64,000 nucleotides of DNA from Candidatus Calescibacterium sp. GTDB lineage: Bacteria > Calescibacteriota > Calescibacteriia > Calescibacteriales > Calescibacteriaceae. How positions within the stretch are numbered: position 1 is the stretch's first letter; the number at the start of each line of letters is the position of its first letter. The DNA lies in assembly GCA_025060505.1 (NCBI GenBank), contig JANXBU010000007.1, positions 1 to 64,000 on the forward strand, in the 5' to 3' direction. The position numbers were made by a program, and so were the translations under genes. Shown piece by piece: positions 46,613-54,480 of this stretch. Under the pieces are notes generated by a model. The model saw only the letters and a list, made by a program, of their open reading frames with translations. It was not told the origin of the DNA and searched no databases.

Positions 46613-46631
46613 GATATTGATTTTCATTTTC
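46613..46631 (-). promoter_or_regulatory. Fur box, promoter-proximal copy
   Basis: Read on the plus strand, this 19-bp site, GATATTGATTTTCATTTTC, matches 16 of 19 positions of the Fur consensus GATAATGATTATCATTATC. It begins just downstream of the -10 hexamer of the porin gene (46632-46637), so Fur bound here would cover the transcription start. It is 29 bp from the second box. Confidence 0.72.
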
Positions 46632-46662
46632 AATATAGACTAATACTGATTATCATTTTCAA
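46632..46662 (-). promoter_or_regulatory. Promoter of the porin / FMN-ApbE operon
   Basis: On the minus strand TTGAAA (46657-46662) and TATATT (46632-46637) are spaced by 19 bp, slightly longer than the optimum of 17. The start would fall near 46625. The two Fur boxes overlap this promoter, as expected for iron-dependent repression. Confidence 0.5.
46642..46660 (-). promoter_or_regulatory. Fur box, -35/-10 spacer copy
   Basis: This site, AATACTGATTATCATTTTC on the plus strand, matches 16 of 19 positions of the Fur consensus and includes the central ATTATCAT core. It lies between the proposed -35 and -10 of the porin promoter. On the other side it is 6 bp from the start codon of holB, which it might affect as well. 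Confidence 0.74.
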
Positions 46663-46666
46663 TTAG

Positions 46667-47572
46667 ATGATTTTCAAAAACTTTTATCAATTTTTTCGGG
46701 AGCGTCAAATTTATAGCGTGGATCTCAAAAGACTCTATCCTAATACATACAAAGTATTCGAAAGAATGGTCCAGAATCAGGAAATCAGAAACGCTTTTTT
46801 ATTCTATGGACCGCAGGGAGTAGGTAAAATTGATTTTGCTTTACATTTTGCAAAAAGTTTTCTCTGTGGTCTTATGCCTCCGTGCGGATTTTGTTCCGAG
46901 TGTGTTTATGAGAGTCATCCAGATATACTCATTGTCAGAAAATCTGCTGATGATGAGAGACTTAAGGTGGAAAGCGTTCGTTCTGCTATTGATTTTGCAC
47001 TTGTACCGCCATACTCATCCAGAAAGTTCATAATCATTCAAGATGCTCACCTGATGACACAACAAGGATATTCAGCTTTGCTCAAAGCTCTGGAAGAGAG
47101 CAAACCTTATACAACATATATACTTACAGCGTCAAAAATTGAGCTTATACCATCCACTATTGTATCAAGATGTGTCAAGGTCAGATTCTTCCCGAATATA
47201 AAGGAGCTTTTGGAGACAAAAATTCAGGAGAAAAATTTCCCCCAAGATGTCAATGAAATCCTGTATAACATATCTTATTTCAATTTTTCTGTTATTGAAA
47301 AGGATGAAGAAACCATAAGAAGAATCTGGAAGATACTGAGTTGTGTTATTAATCCAGAAGATTCAAGGGCAGAGTTTATCAAGCTTATCAACGAAATAAG
47401 AGAGATCCAAGAGGCACGTGATATACTTGATTCTCTTGAATCTTACTTGGTGAAGAATTCAGCAAAGCTCGGTAGTTTTTCAGTCGATCTTTGGGAGAAA
47501 ATAAGAACAGCTCGTAGAAACCTTGAAGTTTTTATCAATCCAAAAATTGTTCTTTTGTCCTTGGTATTCTGA
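46667..47572 (+). CDS. holB: DNA polymerase III delta-prime-like clamp-loader subunit
   Basis: The 301-residue AAA+ protein shows FYGPQGVGKIDFALHFAKSF (about 45-64), a zinc-binding Cys group CGLMPPCGFCSEC, HPDILIVRKSADDERLKVES, IIQDAHLMTQQGYSALLKALEE and the sensor/SRC motif IPSTIVSRCVKVRFF. In the P-loop, Lys is followed by Ile rather than Thr/Ser, as expected for a delta-prime subunit that does not hydrolyse ATP. It loads the sliding clamp with DnaX and HolA. Its ATG is only 6 bp from a Fur box of the divergent porin gene. tmk, often beside holB, lies 17 kb away. Confidence 0.87.
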   Translation: MIFKNFYQFFRERQIYSVDLKRLYPNTYKVFERMVQNQEIRNAFLFYGPQGVGKIDFALHFAKSFLCGLMPPCGFCSECVYESHPDILIVRKSADDERLKVESVRSAIDFALVPPYSSRKFIIIQDAHLMTQQGYSALLKALEESKPYTTYILTASKIELIPSTIVSRCVKVRFFPNIKELLETKIQEKNFPQDVNEILYNISYFNFSVIEKDEETIRRIWKILSCVINPEDSRAEFIKLINEIREIQEARDILDSLESYLVKNSAKLGSFSVDLWEKIRTARRNLEVFINPKIVLLSLVF

Positions 47573-47920
47573 TTTTTAATCTCGCTTTGCACGGGTGTTT
47601 TTTCGTGATGTTTTTTATTATCTGCTATTGATGTTGTGTGTAGTTTAGCTTAATTTGTAGCTTGATTTGTTCATATCAATTTAGCTTGGAGTATTTTTAG
47701 ATTTTATCTTTTCACTTGATTTGTTGGAATCAACAGGGTTAGTCTTGAATGAGTCCAGATGTTGTCTTGAAGTGTATCAAATATTTTCAATAGGGTATTT
47801 GGTTTTAGAATTTCGTTTTTGTGTCTATTTGATTCATCTATATTGTTGCTAGACCAAGCTAGACCAAAAAAACACTACAAAAAGGAAAAAAAATGAAGGA
47901 ATACATAATTTTTAGGTGAT
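47573..47920. other. Intergenic region before clpX
   Basis: A 348-bp gap without an open frame of interest. It contains near-repeats of tttagctt (47644-47695) and a direct ctagaccaa pair at 47849-47868. I found no tRNA, riboswitch or terminator that I can support. Confidence 0.45.
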
Positions 47921-49198
47921 ATGGGACATTCAGACAGGGAGCGCTGTTCTTTCTGCGGGAAAAGCAGAGAAGAAGTAAAACGCCTTATAAGTGGAATGAA
48001 TAACGCTTATATTTGTTTTGACTGTGTGAAGATATGTAATGATATGGTTGAAAGTTATGAAGAAAACGAGATCCCAGAGGATTTGTTCCCGCGCGAAGGT
48101 GCTGCGAGAGCTAAAAACCTGACTCCTAAGAAAATAAAAGAATACCTTGATCAGAATATAATTGGTCAGGAGGTTGCCAAAAAGTTTGTCTCTGTTGCTA
48201 TATACAATCATTACAAAAGGATAAGACTCAAAGATTCAACAATAGAGAAGAGTAATCTTATGTTTGTTGGTCCAACTGGAACCGGTAAAACTCTCCTTGC
48301 AAAAACCATAGCCAAAATACTTGATGTTCCAATGGTTATAGTCGATGCAACAAGCTTTACCGAAGCTGGATATGTTGGAGATGATGTTGAGAACATACTT
48401 TACTATCTTTATATAAATTCCGGATATGATCTTGCAAAAACACAGATTGGAGTTGTTTACATAGATGAGATTGATAAGATAGCGAGAAAATCCGGTGAAG
48501 TTTCTTCTTCAACTCGTGATGTTTCAGGTGAAGGTGTTCAACATGCGTTGCTCAAAATAATTGAAAGCAATGGCGTGAATATTCCAATCAGAGGTAAAAG
48601 AGGACTTTCAGATACGATGTTTGTAGATACAACTAATATACTTTTTATAGCAGGAGGAGCTTTTTCTGGAATAGAAAATATTATATCTCAGAGACTTGGT
48701 AAAAAATCAATAGGATTCAAGGATTCAGATAGCAAGTCAAAGTTAAATAATGAGAAATCAAGTGAAATTGAATCTGATAGAGAGGGTGAGGTGTTATACA
48801 ATTTATCTCAAGATGATCTGATAAAATTTGGTATGATACCAGAGTTAATAGGAAGATTTCCTGTTATAGTTCCATTTCATAACCTTAATGAATCCGATAT
48901 AAGGAGGATATTGACTGAACCGAAGAATTCATATCTCAAGCAGTATATAAAGCTAATTGAGTCAGAGGGTGTAACTTTAACGATTACAGATAGTGCTATA
49001 GGAGAAATTGTTAAGAAGGTTGTATCTAAAAAAGTTGGAGCCAGAGGTATAAAATCTGTTTTAGATGAGATCATGCTTGATATAATCTTTGAGGTTCCGG
49101 AAAATCCTAATATAAAGGAAGTTGTGATAACTCCGGAAGTAGTCAGAGGTGGTAAGCCAATCTTTGTTGAAGGTAAAAAGAGGAGAAGTTTGTATTAG
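47921..49198 (+). CDS. clpX: ClpX ATPase subunit of the ClpXP protease
   Basis: The 425-residue protein has the ClpX zinc finger (CSFCGKSREEV ... AYICFDCVKICNDMV, residues about 9-45) and the AAA+ core. The Walker A is GPTGTGKTLLAKTIAKIL (about 115-132), followed by ATSFTEAGYVGDDVENIL, Walker B YIDEIDKIARK, GVQHALLKIIE and IPELIGRFPVIVPFHNL. It unfolds tagged substrates for ClpP. clpP is not adjacent, unlike in many bacteria. A segment of about 35 polar residues (DSDSKSKLNNEKSSEIESDR) before the IPELIGR helix is longer than usual. AGGTGA lies immediately before the ATG. Confidence 0.96.
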   Translation: MGHSDRERCSFCGKSREEVKRLISGMNNAYICFDCVKICNDMVESYEENEIPEDLFPREGAARAKNLTPKKIKEYLDQNIIGQEVAKKFVSVAIYNHYKRIRLKDSTIEKSNLMFVGPTGTGKTLLAKTIAKILDVPMVIVDATSFTEAGYVGDDVENILYYLYINSGYDLAKTQIGVVYIDEIDKIARKSGEVSSSTRDVSGEGVQHALLKIIESNGVNIPIRGKRGLSDTMFVDTTNILFIAGGAFSGIENIISQRLGKKSIGFKDSDSKSKLNNEKSSEIESDREGEVLYNLSQDDLIKFGMIPELIGRFPVIVPFHNLNESDIRRILTEPKNSYLKQYIKLIESEGVTLTITDSAIGEIVKKVVSKKVGARGIKSVLDEIMLDIIFEVPENPNIKEVVITPEVVRGGKPIFVEGKKRRSLY

Positions 49199-49304
49199 AG
49201 TAAGGAGTTTGTTTAAATTTGAAATATCTGGTTCTATCTGAAAACTTCGTAATGTTTTTCCAATCTTTCCCTTTCAGTATTTTGGATGACAATTCCTTTA
49301 TATT

Positions 49305-50276
49305 ATGGGTACAAGGAGTTTCTTGCGTTATAATGAAAATATAAGCAAGTTTCTTGGAATTTTACGGAGTAGTTCTGATATAGTTTCTGGTGAAACAGTT
49401 GCAAAGGAGCTCGGGATAACTCGCTCTCAGGTATTTAAGATTGTTAGGAAACTTCAGGAGCTTGGATACAGGTTTGAGCGAAAGAGAGGTTATAAGCTTT
49501 TATTTACTCCTGATATTCCATTTCCTTGGGAGATAGGTCAAAATATTGTTTTTTTCAATAGTATTCACAGTACTCAGGATGAGGCAAAGAAGCTTTTTGA
49601 AGCATCAAAAATAAAAGAAGACTACTGGGTTCTTGCACGCACTCAAACTAAAGGTAGAGGTAGAATGGGACGCATCTGGGAATCTCCGGAAGGAAATTTT
49701 TATGGATCTGTTGTTCTCAAGGCAGAAACTCCAATGAGAGATATCGTGAAAATATCTTTAATAGGTGGTATTTCTGTTTTCAGGACAATAAAAAAACACT
49801 ATGAAATTGATCAAGAAATAAAAATAAAGTGGCCAAATGATGTATGGATTATACTTGGAGATGGAAAAGCAAGGAAAATATCTGGCTGCATAGCTGAAGC
49901 TTTTGGAGAAATGGAAATAGCAAAATATATTATTCTTGGGATCGGAGTTAATGTTAAAGTCTCCCCGATTGATGGTGTTTCTATTTGTCTGAAAGATATT
50001 ACTAAGAAAGAGGTTTCCCTTATTGATTTTGTGAGGAAACTAAAAAATGAGCTTGGAACTGTTTGGAAGGAATTTTCAGATGGAAAATGGAATCAGCTTA
50101 AATCTGAGATAGAAAATAACATGTGGCGTGGTAGAGTAAAGATAAAATATGACTCAAGGGAGTTTGAGGGTATAAGCTCTGGGATCGCGGAAGACGGCTC
50201 ACTTTTAGTTCAGAAAGATGACGCTACTTTCGAAAGTGTGTATTACGGGGACGTTCTTATCAAAGTTATATCTTAG
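49305..50276 (+). CDS. birA: Biotin-protein ligase with N-terminal HTH (biotin operon repressor type)
   Basis: The 323-residue protein has a winged-helix domain (about 15-65, DIVSGETVAKELGITRSQVF), followed by the ligase domain. The latter carries NSIHSTQDEAKKL, the biotinyl-AMP loop ARTQTKGRGRMGRIWESPEG (about 105-124), KWPNDVWI and ISGCIAEAFGE with IILGIGVNV. A small C-terminal SH3-like domain ends the chain. It biotinylates carboxylase carrier proteins and may repress biotin synthesis. It lies 106 bp after clpX. Confidence 0.94.
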   Translation: MGTRSFLRYNENISKFLGILRSSSDIVSGETVAKELGITRSQVFKIVRKLQELGYRFERKRGYKLLFTPDIPFPWEIGQNIVFFNSIHSTQDEAKKLFEASKIKEDYWVLARTQTKGRGRMGRIWESPEGNFYGSVVLKAETPMRDIVKISLIGGISVFRTIKKHYEIDQEIKIKWPNDVWIILGDGKARKISGCIAEAFGEMEIAKYIILGIGVNVKVSPIDGVSICLKDITKKEVSLIDFVRKLKNELGTVWKEFSDGKWNQLKSEIENNMWRGRVKIKYDSREFEGISSGIAEDGSLLVQKDDATFESVYYGDVLIKVIS

Positions 50277-50314
50277 TTTTCTTTTTTCAGGCTTCAACTC
50301 CTTATCTTTTATTT

Positions 50315-51478
50315 TTACCAGATTTTCCCTTCACCTCTGATATACTTTGAAATTATCTCATATGTTTCTTCATCTGACATCTGGACTGGTGGATGTTTCA
50401 TGGTGAACGCAGAAACAACTTGAATAGGACCACTTAATTTTTCTTCAAGAGCTACTTTTGCAAATCTTATTGTGTCTATTACAACAGCGGCGGAGTTTGG
50501 AGAATCTTCTACTTTGAGCTTTACATCTATCTCTATTTTTGCTCCTCCAAAACCTCTTCCTTCCATTCTTATGTAGCATATTTTTGTATCGTTCAGAAAG
50601 GGTATATAGTCAGACGGTCCGATATGGACTGTGTCATAAACTCTTTCGTTGTTTATAAAATTTTCTCCGAGTACAGATGTTACAGCTTCGGTTTTTGAAA
50701 TCTTTTTCGATTTGAGACGCGATCTATCTAACATGTTTAGGAAATCAGTATTTCCTCCAAAATTGAGCTGGTATGTTCTTTCAAACTTTACACCTCTCAT
50801 TTTGAATAGGTTTGCAATTGCTCTGTGAAGGATTGTTGCCCCAAGCTGAGATTTTATATCATCTCCTATTACTGGAAGTCCAGCTGATTTGAACTTCTCT
50901 GCGTAATGCTTGTCAGAAGCTATAAACACGGGTATGCAGTTTATAAAAGCTACTCCGGCTTCAATTGCTGCATCTGCGTAGAACCTCGTTGCTCTTTCCG
51001 ATCCAACAGGTAGAAAATTTACGAGAATTTCTGCTCCGGATTCTTTCAAAACCTTGACAACATCAACGGGTTTTTTGTCAGACACCGAAAATGTTCTGTT
51101 TTTTGGGTAGTATTTCATATGTTCAGCAAATCCATCTAAAACAGGTCCCATCATAACTTCTGTTTCACCGTTTTTTATATTTCTTTCAAATATGGTTGTA
51201 CAGTTTGGCTGTTCAAGTATTGCTTGTTTTAGTTTCTTTCCTACTTTTCTTCTATCTATATCAAATGCTGCTACAATTTCTATGTCTTCAGGTTTCCAAC
51301 CTTTTATATCGGGGTGAATTAATCCTTCTTTTCTGTTCCTTGAATAGTATGATATGCCCTGAACCAATGCACTTGCGCAATTCCCAACTCCGGATATAGC
51401 AATCTTTATTTTTTTTCTCTTGTTATCTTTTGTTTTTTCTTCTTCTGAGGACCTCGCTTTTTTGTCTATGTAAATCAT
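50315..51478 (-). CDS. ino1: Inositol-3-phosphate (myo-inositol-1-phosphate) synthase
   Basis: The 387-residue protein has a Lys-rich N-terminus (1-23) and the NAD motif KIAISGVGNCASALVQGISY. Other matches are SGAEILVNFLPVGSERATRF, FINCIPVFIASD, PVIGDDIKSQLGATILHRAI and YQLNFGGNTDFLNM. These features fit the bacterial/archaeal type of inositol-phosphate synthase, which converts glucose 6-phosphate to inositol phosphate using NAD. The product may feed inositol phospholipids or compatible solutes such as di-myo-inositol phosphate, known in thermophiles. AGAGGT lies 10 nt before the ATG. No partner synthase is near. Confidence 0.94.
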   Translation of the reverse strand: MIYIDKKARSSEEEKTKDNKRKKIKIAISGVGNCASALVQGISYYSRNRKEGLIHPDIKGWKPEDIEIVAAFDIDRRKVGKKLKQAILEQPNCTTIFERNIKNGETEVMMGPVLDGFAEHMKYYPKNRTFSVSDKKPVDVVKVLKESGAEILVNFLPVGSERATRFYADAAIEAGVAFINCIPVFIASDKHYAEKFKSAGLPVIGDDIKSQLGATILHRAIANLFKMRGVKFERTYQLNFGGNTDFLNMLDRSRLKSKKISKTEAVTSVLGENFINNERVYDTVHIGPSDYIPFLNDTKICYIRMEGRGFGGAKIEIDVKLKVEDSPNSAAVVIDTIRFAKVALEEKLSGPIQVVSAFTMKHPPVQMSDEETYEIISKYIRGEGKIW

Positions 51479-51598
51479 TTCTGATACCTCTTGAGATTTA
51501 TTTTACTTTACTTTACTAAGTACTTTTTTTGCAAACTTCAAAAATTTAAGATTTATGTAAGTTTTTGAAAATCTCTCAGTTGGTTTTTCTTTGTTGTA

Positions 51599-51604
51599 TA
51601 TTAT
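51599..51604 (+). promoter_or_regulatory. -10 box of hsp20 (leaderless-type)
   Basis: TATTAT, within TATATTAT, ends 6 nt before the hsp20 ATG. There is no Shine-Dalgarno sequence, so the transcript probably starts at the initiation codon. Confidence 0.5.
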
Positions 51605-51610
51605 TCAATT

Positions 51611-52054
51611 ATGGAAAGGAAGAGATTACCAAGACTTTTTTCAGAAGGTTTTTCAAGAGAAATAGAGAGGCTTATTGATGACTTCTTCTCTCCTTTCTTT
51701 CCAGAGGAAGCTACGAGATCTTTCTTTCCTTCTATGGATATAATGGAGGATGATAAGAGCTTGATAATAAAAATGGATGTGCCAGGTATGACTCAGAAGG
51801 ATATCTCAGTTGAGATACAAGATGATCAACTTATTGTTAAGGGTGAAAGAAAAGAAGAAGAAGAAATAAAGAAGAAGAACCTTTATGTTTCAGAAAGAAG
51901 ATATGGAAGTTTTCTGAGAAGGGTAAGGCTCCCAGAATATGTAGAGGGAGATAAAGCTCAGGCGAAAATAAAAGATGGAGTTCTTACGATAACTATACCG
52001 AAAAAGGAGGAAGCCAAAAAGAAATCAGTTTCTGTTAAGATTGAGGGAGAATAA
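51611..52054 (+). CDS. hsp20: Small heat-shock protein (Hsp20/alpha-crystallin)
   Basis: The 147-residue chaperone has an alpha-crystallin domain at about 38-140. Segments include FFPSMDIMEDDKSLIIKMDV, PGMTQKDISVEIQDDQLIVK, GERKEE, YGSFLRRVRLPEYVEGDKAQ, KDGVLTITIPKKEE and the C-terminal SVSVKIEGE. It would hold unfolding proteins until refolding. The N-terminal FSREIERLIDDFFSPFFP segment is the usual oligomerisation arm. rpmI starts 5 bp downstream. Confidence 0.95.
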   Translation: MERKRLPRLFSEGFSREIERLIDDFFSPFFPEEATRSFFPSMDIMEDDKSLIIKMDVPGMTQKDISVEIQDDQLIVKGERKEEEEIKKKNLYVSERRYGSFLRRVRLPEYVEGDKAQAKIKDGVLTITIPKKEEAKKKSVSVKIEGE

Positions 52055-52058
52055 TCAG

Positions 52059-52250
52059 ATGAACAAGACTTCAAAAACCGTTACAAAGAGGTTTAAGATA
52101 AAAAAGAGCGGAAAGATTAAATACTGGCATTCGAACTGGAATCATTACAAAATTGGCAAAAGCTCAAGCTGGAAGCGAAAAATAAGAAAGGGTGCTCACA
52201 TAGATAAAAAAGGTCTACAAGATATTCTGGAAGGTTCCTTAATAAGATAG
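52059..52250 (+). CDS. rpmI: 50S ribosomal protein bL35
   Basis: From ATG 52059 (MNKTSKTVTKRFKIKKSGKI) the product is 63 residues, a usual length for bL35, very basic, and shows the KTxxxxxKRFKxxxSGKIK pattern and the conserved Lys/Arg-rich RKGAHIDKKGL region. In most bacteria rpmI sits between infC and rplT; here it follows hsp20 by 5 bp and those partners are absent. The frame extends upstream to 52041 over the end of hsp20, but the ATG at 52059 fits bL35. The match is clear at the N-terminus and weaker after residue 25. Confidence 0.82.
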   Translation: MNKTSKTVTKRFKIKKSGKIKYWHSNWNHYKIGKSSSWKRKIRKGAHIDKKGLQDILEGSLIR

Positions 52251-52420
52251 GGATATTTTATATCTTTTTATCTTTTTATTTATTTACTTTTGCTCTTCTA
52301 TTAATTTTTTTACCACTGAGAGGCACATATTGTTTTACTAGAGCGTTCTGACTTTAACTAGTTCGTTTGTATTTTTCTGAAAATAGCAATTCGTGCATTT
52401 TGTGAATTTTATTTGAGTTT

Positions 52421-53044
52421 ATGATCAGACCAGAGGGTGTAAAGTTTATTTTTGCATCTTTGTTGCTTACTGCTATTGTTTATGTTTTTGCTGGCTTTCT
52501 TTTTTCTATACCTTTTTTTGTTTTGACTGCACTTGTTATAAATTTTTTCAGAGATCCGGAAAGGTATCCTGATTCTCAAAACGAGGATGATATACTTTCT
52601 CCAGCTGATGGTAGAGTTTTTATAGTAGATGAGTCAAAACCAGAGGGTTTAGATAGTGTTTTTAAAAGAGTAGCGATATTTATGAGTCCGCTAGACGTTC
52701 ATGTCAACAGAGCTCCATCCTCCGGAGTTATTAAAGAATTAGATAGCAGGTCGGGTGGTTTTGAAAGAGCTTTTCTTGAAAAGTCAGAGAAAAATGCAAG
52801 GTTGATCTGGAAAATATCAGATAGAGATGGAAACACTTTTGTTCTTGTGCAAATAGCCGGAGCGATTGCGAGAAGAATAAAAGCTTTTAAGAAAAAAGGC
52901 GATGAAGTGAAAAGAGGTGAAAGAATAGGGATGATCTATTTCGGATCAAGAGTAGATATTTATTTACCGAAGAACTACAATATAAAAGTGAAAATTGGTG
53001 ATAGGGTTTATTCTGGTAAAACGGTGTTAGCTTCTAGGTCTTGA
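52421..53044 (+). CDS. psd: Phosphatidylserine decarboxylase-like protein, short (archaeal-type) form
   Basis: The 207-residue protein starts with a hydrophobic hairpin (about 8-42). The motifs FFRDPERYPDSQ, ILSPADGRVF, IFMSPLDVHVNRAPSSGVI and the processing site IYFGSRVDIYLP follow. The Ser of FGS is expected to become the pyruvoyl prosthetic group after self-cleavage. The compact form without the long N-terminal part resembles archaetidylserine/phosphatidylserine decarboxylases of about 200 residues. It makes phosphatidylethanolamine. The partner pssA is not in the window. Confidence 0.93.
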   Translation: MIRPEGVKFIFASLLLTAIVYVFAGFLFSIPFFVLTALVINFFRDPERYPDSQNEDDILSPADGRVFIVDESKPEGLDSVFKRVAIFMSPLDVHVNRAPSSGVIKELDSRSGGFERAFLEKSEKNARLIWKISDRDGNTFVLVQIAGAIARRIKAFKKKGDEVKRGERIGMIYFGSRVDIYLPKNYNIKVKIGDRVYSGKTVLASRS

Positions 53045-53192
53045 ATTTGATTTTACACTTTAATTTTCATTTTAACTTTTATTTTTGAAATTTTGCGGTG
53101 TTTTGTAGGATGATACTGCTGTGATAGTTTTGAGTATTCTTAAAAAATCAGTATTTCAAAAATGTTCATTTTTCTGGTGCAATATTAACTGA

Positions 53193-54398
53193 ATGGTAAT
53201 AGATCTCACACCAAAGCCAAAAATCAGGGTCAATGTTGAAATAATGCCAACTGGTGATGGGAGATTTATACTGAGAGATATTGGTGGATATGTTGATGAT
53301 GTTCTGGTTGTCAATCAGCTTTCTGCAATTATTATTTCGATGTTTGATGGAACAAAATCTCCTTCTGAGATTGCAAAGTATGTGAGTTCCCTTGTGAAAG
53401 CTGATATTCCAGAGGCTGAGGTGAAAAAAATCATCGAAACTCTTGATAGTCGCGGTTTTTTGGAAACACATAATTTTTCTCTTTTAAAGTCTCAGAAGAA
53501 GGCAGAGTTCAGAGCGCTTGCTGAGAAACCTTCTAACTTTGCTGGAAAGTCTTTCCCAGCTGGAGGAAGGGAGGCGGAGGAGTTTTTTTCATCTACTATG
53601 GAACTTTTTGGAACTGATCAGAAAGATGGAAGAGTTTTTGCTGTTGTCTCTCCACATATTGAAATACTAAACGGTATAAAGATTTACGCAAAAACATGGA
53701 GCTTTTTAAGAAACTCCTTGAAGAATCCAGATGTTTTCTTTATATTTGGAACATCTCATGCGTACTCGGAGTATCCTATAATTCTTACAGATAAAGATTT
53801 TCAGACACCGTTTGGAACTCTGAGAACTGATAAAGATATTGTAAGAGCTATATCTAATGTTGTTGGTGATGAGTCTTTTGAAGACGAGATAATACATAAG
53901 ACAGAACATTCTGTTGAATTTCAGGCGGTTTTTATAAAGTATCTTTTCCCGAATTCCAAAATTGTTCCGGTTCTCTGTTCGGCTTCTTGGGCATACAGAC
54001 AAGATGGCGTAAAAAGATACATCGAAACTCTTTACAATATATATGATAAGGTTATATCGGGTCTGAAAGATTTTATTCTTGTCGCGGGCGCAGATTTTGC
54101 TCATATAGGTACGAGGTTTGGTGACAACCCTGTAAATCAATATGAAATATCTATTGTGAGACTAAAAGATTTTATTTCTCTACAGAAGTTCGCCGAAAAT
54201 TCACAAGAGGGTTTCTTAGATAGTATTATGTTTGATCAGAATTCAAGACGAGTCTGCGGTCTTGCTCCTATATACACCGTTCTTGGTTTGACAAAGAATT
54301 TCAAAACTTACGGAAAAATAATCGGTTGGGATGTTTGGGTTGATGAAACTCTTTCTGCTGTTAGTTTCGGTTCCGCTTATCTTGGGAGAAATGACTAA
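53193..54398 (+). CDS. Memo-family protein (AmmeMemoRadiSam protein B) with N-terminal PqqD-like domain
   Basis: The 401-residue protein joins two domains. Residues 1-95 look like a PqqD-type winged helix: RFILRDIGGYVDDVLVVNQL, a helix with SIFDG-like ISMFDGTKSPSEIAKYV, and IIETLDSRGFLE. Residues about 130-400 are a Memo domain: AVVSPHIEI, FIFGTSHAYSEYPI, KDFQTPFGTLRTDKDIV, HKTEHSVEFQAVFIKYLFP, LVAGADFAHIG and RRVCGLAPIYTVLG. The His, His and Cys correspond to the metal-like site of Memo. This group is part of the AmmeMemoRadiSam system with an AMMECR1 protein and a radical SAM enzyme, neither found here. The fusion hints at peptide binding. Confidence 0.85.
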   Translation: MVIDLTPKPKIRVNVEIMPTGDGRFILRDIGGYVDDVLVVNQLSAIIISMFDGTKSPSEIAKYVSSLVKADIPEAEVKKIIETLDSRGFLETHNFSLLKSQKKAEFRALAEKPSNFAGKSFPAGGREAEEFFSSTMELFGTDQKDGRVFAVVSPHIEILNGIKIYAKTWSFLRNSLKNPDVFFIFGTSHAYSEYPIILTDKDFQTPFGTLRTDKDIVRAISNVVGDESFEDEIIHKTEHSVEFQAVFIKYLFPNSKIVPVLCSASWAYRQDGVKRYIETLYNIYDKVISGLKDFILVAGADFAHIGTRFGDNPVNQYEISIVRLKDFISLQKFAENSQEGFLDSIMFDQNSRRVCGLAPIYTVLGLTKNFKTYGKIIGWDVWVDETLSAVSFGSAYLGRND

Positions 54399-54480
54399 TG
54401 ATAAGAAATAAATAATGATAAGATCTGATTCTCACCAAAAAACTTCAAAACAGCTTGAGAAGCGATTAAATTTATAGGAT

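Noticed and set aside
49299-49304. Leaderless promoter for birA
   Set aside because: TATATT directly abuts the ATG, so transcription would begin inside the gene; another promoter or read-through from clpX is more likely.
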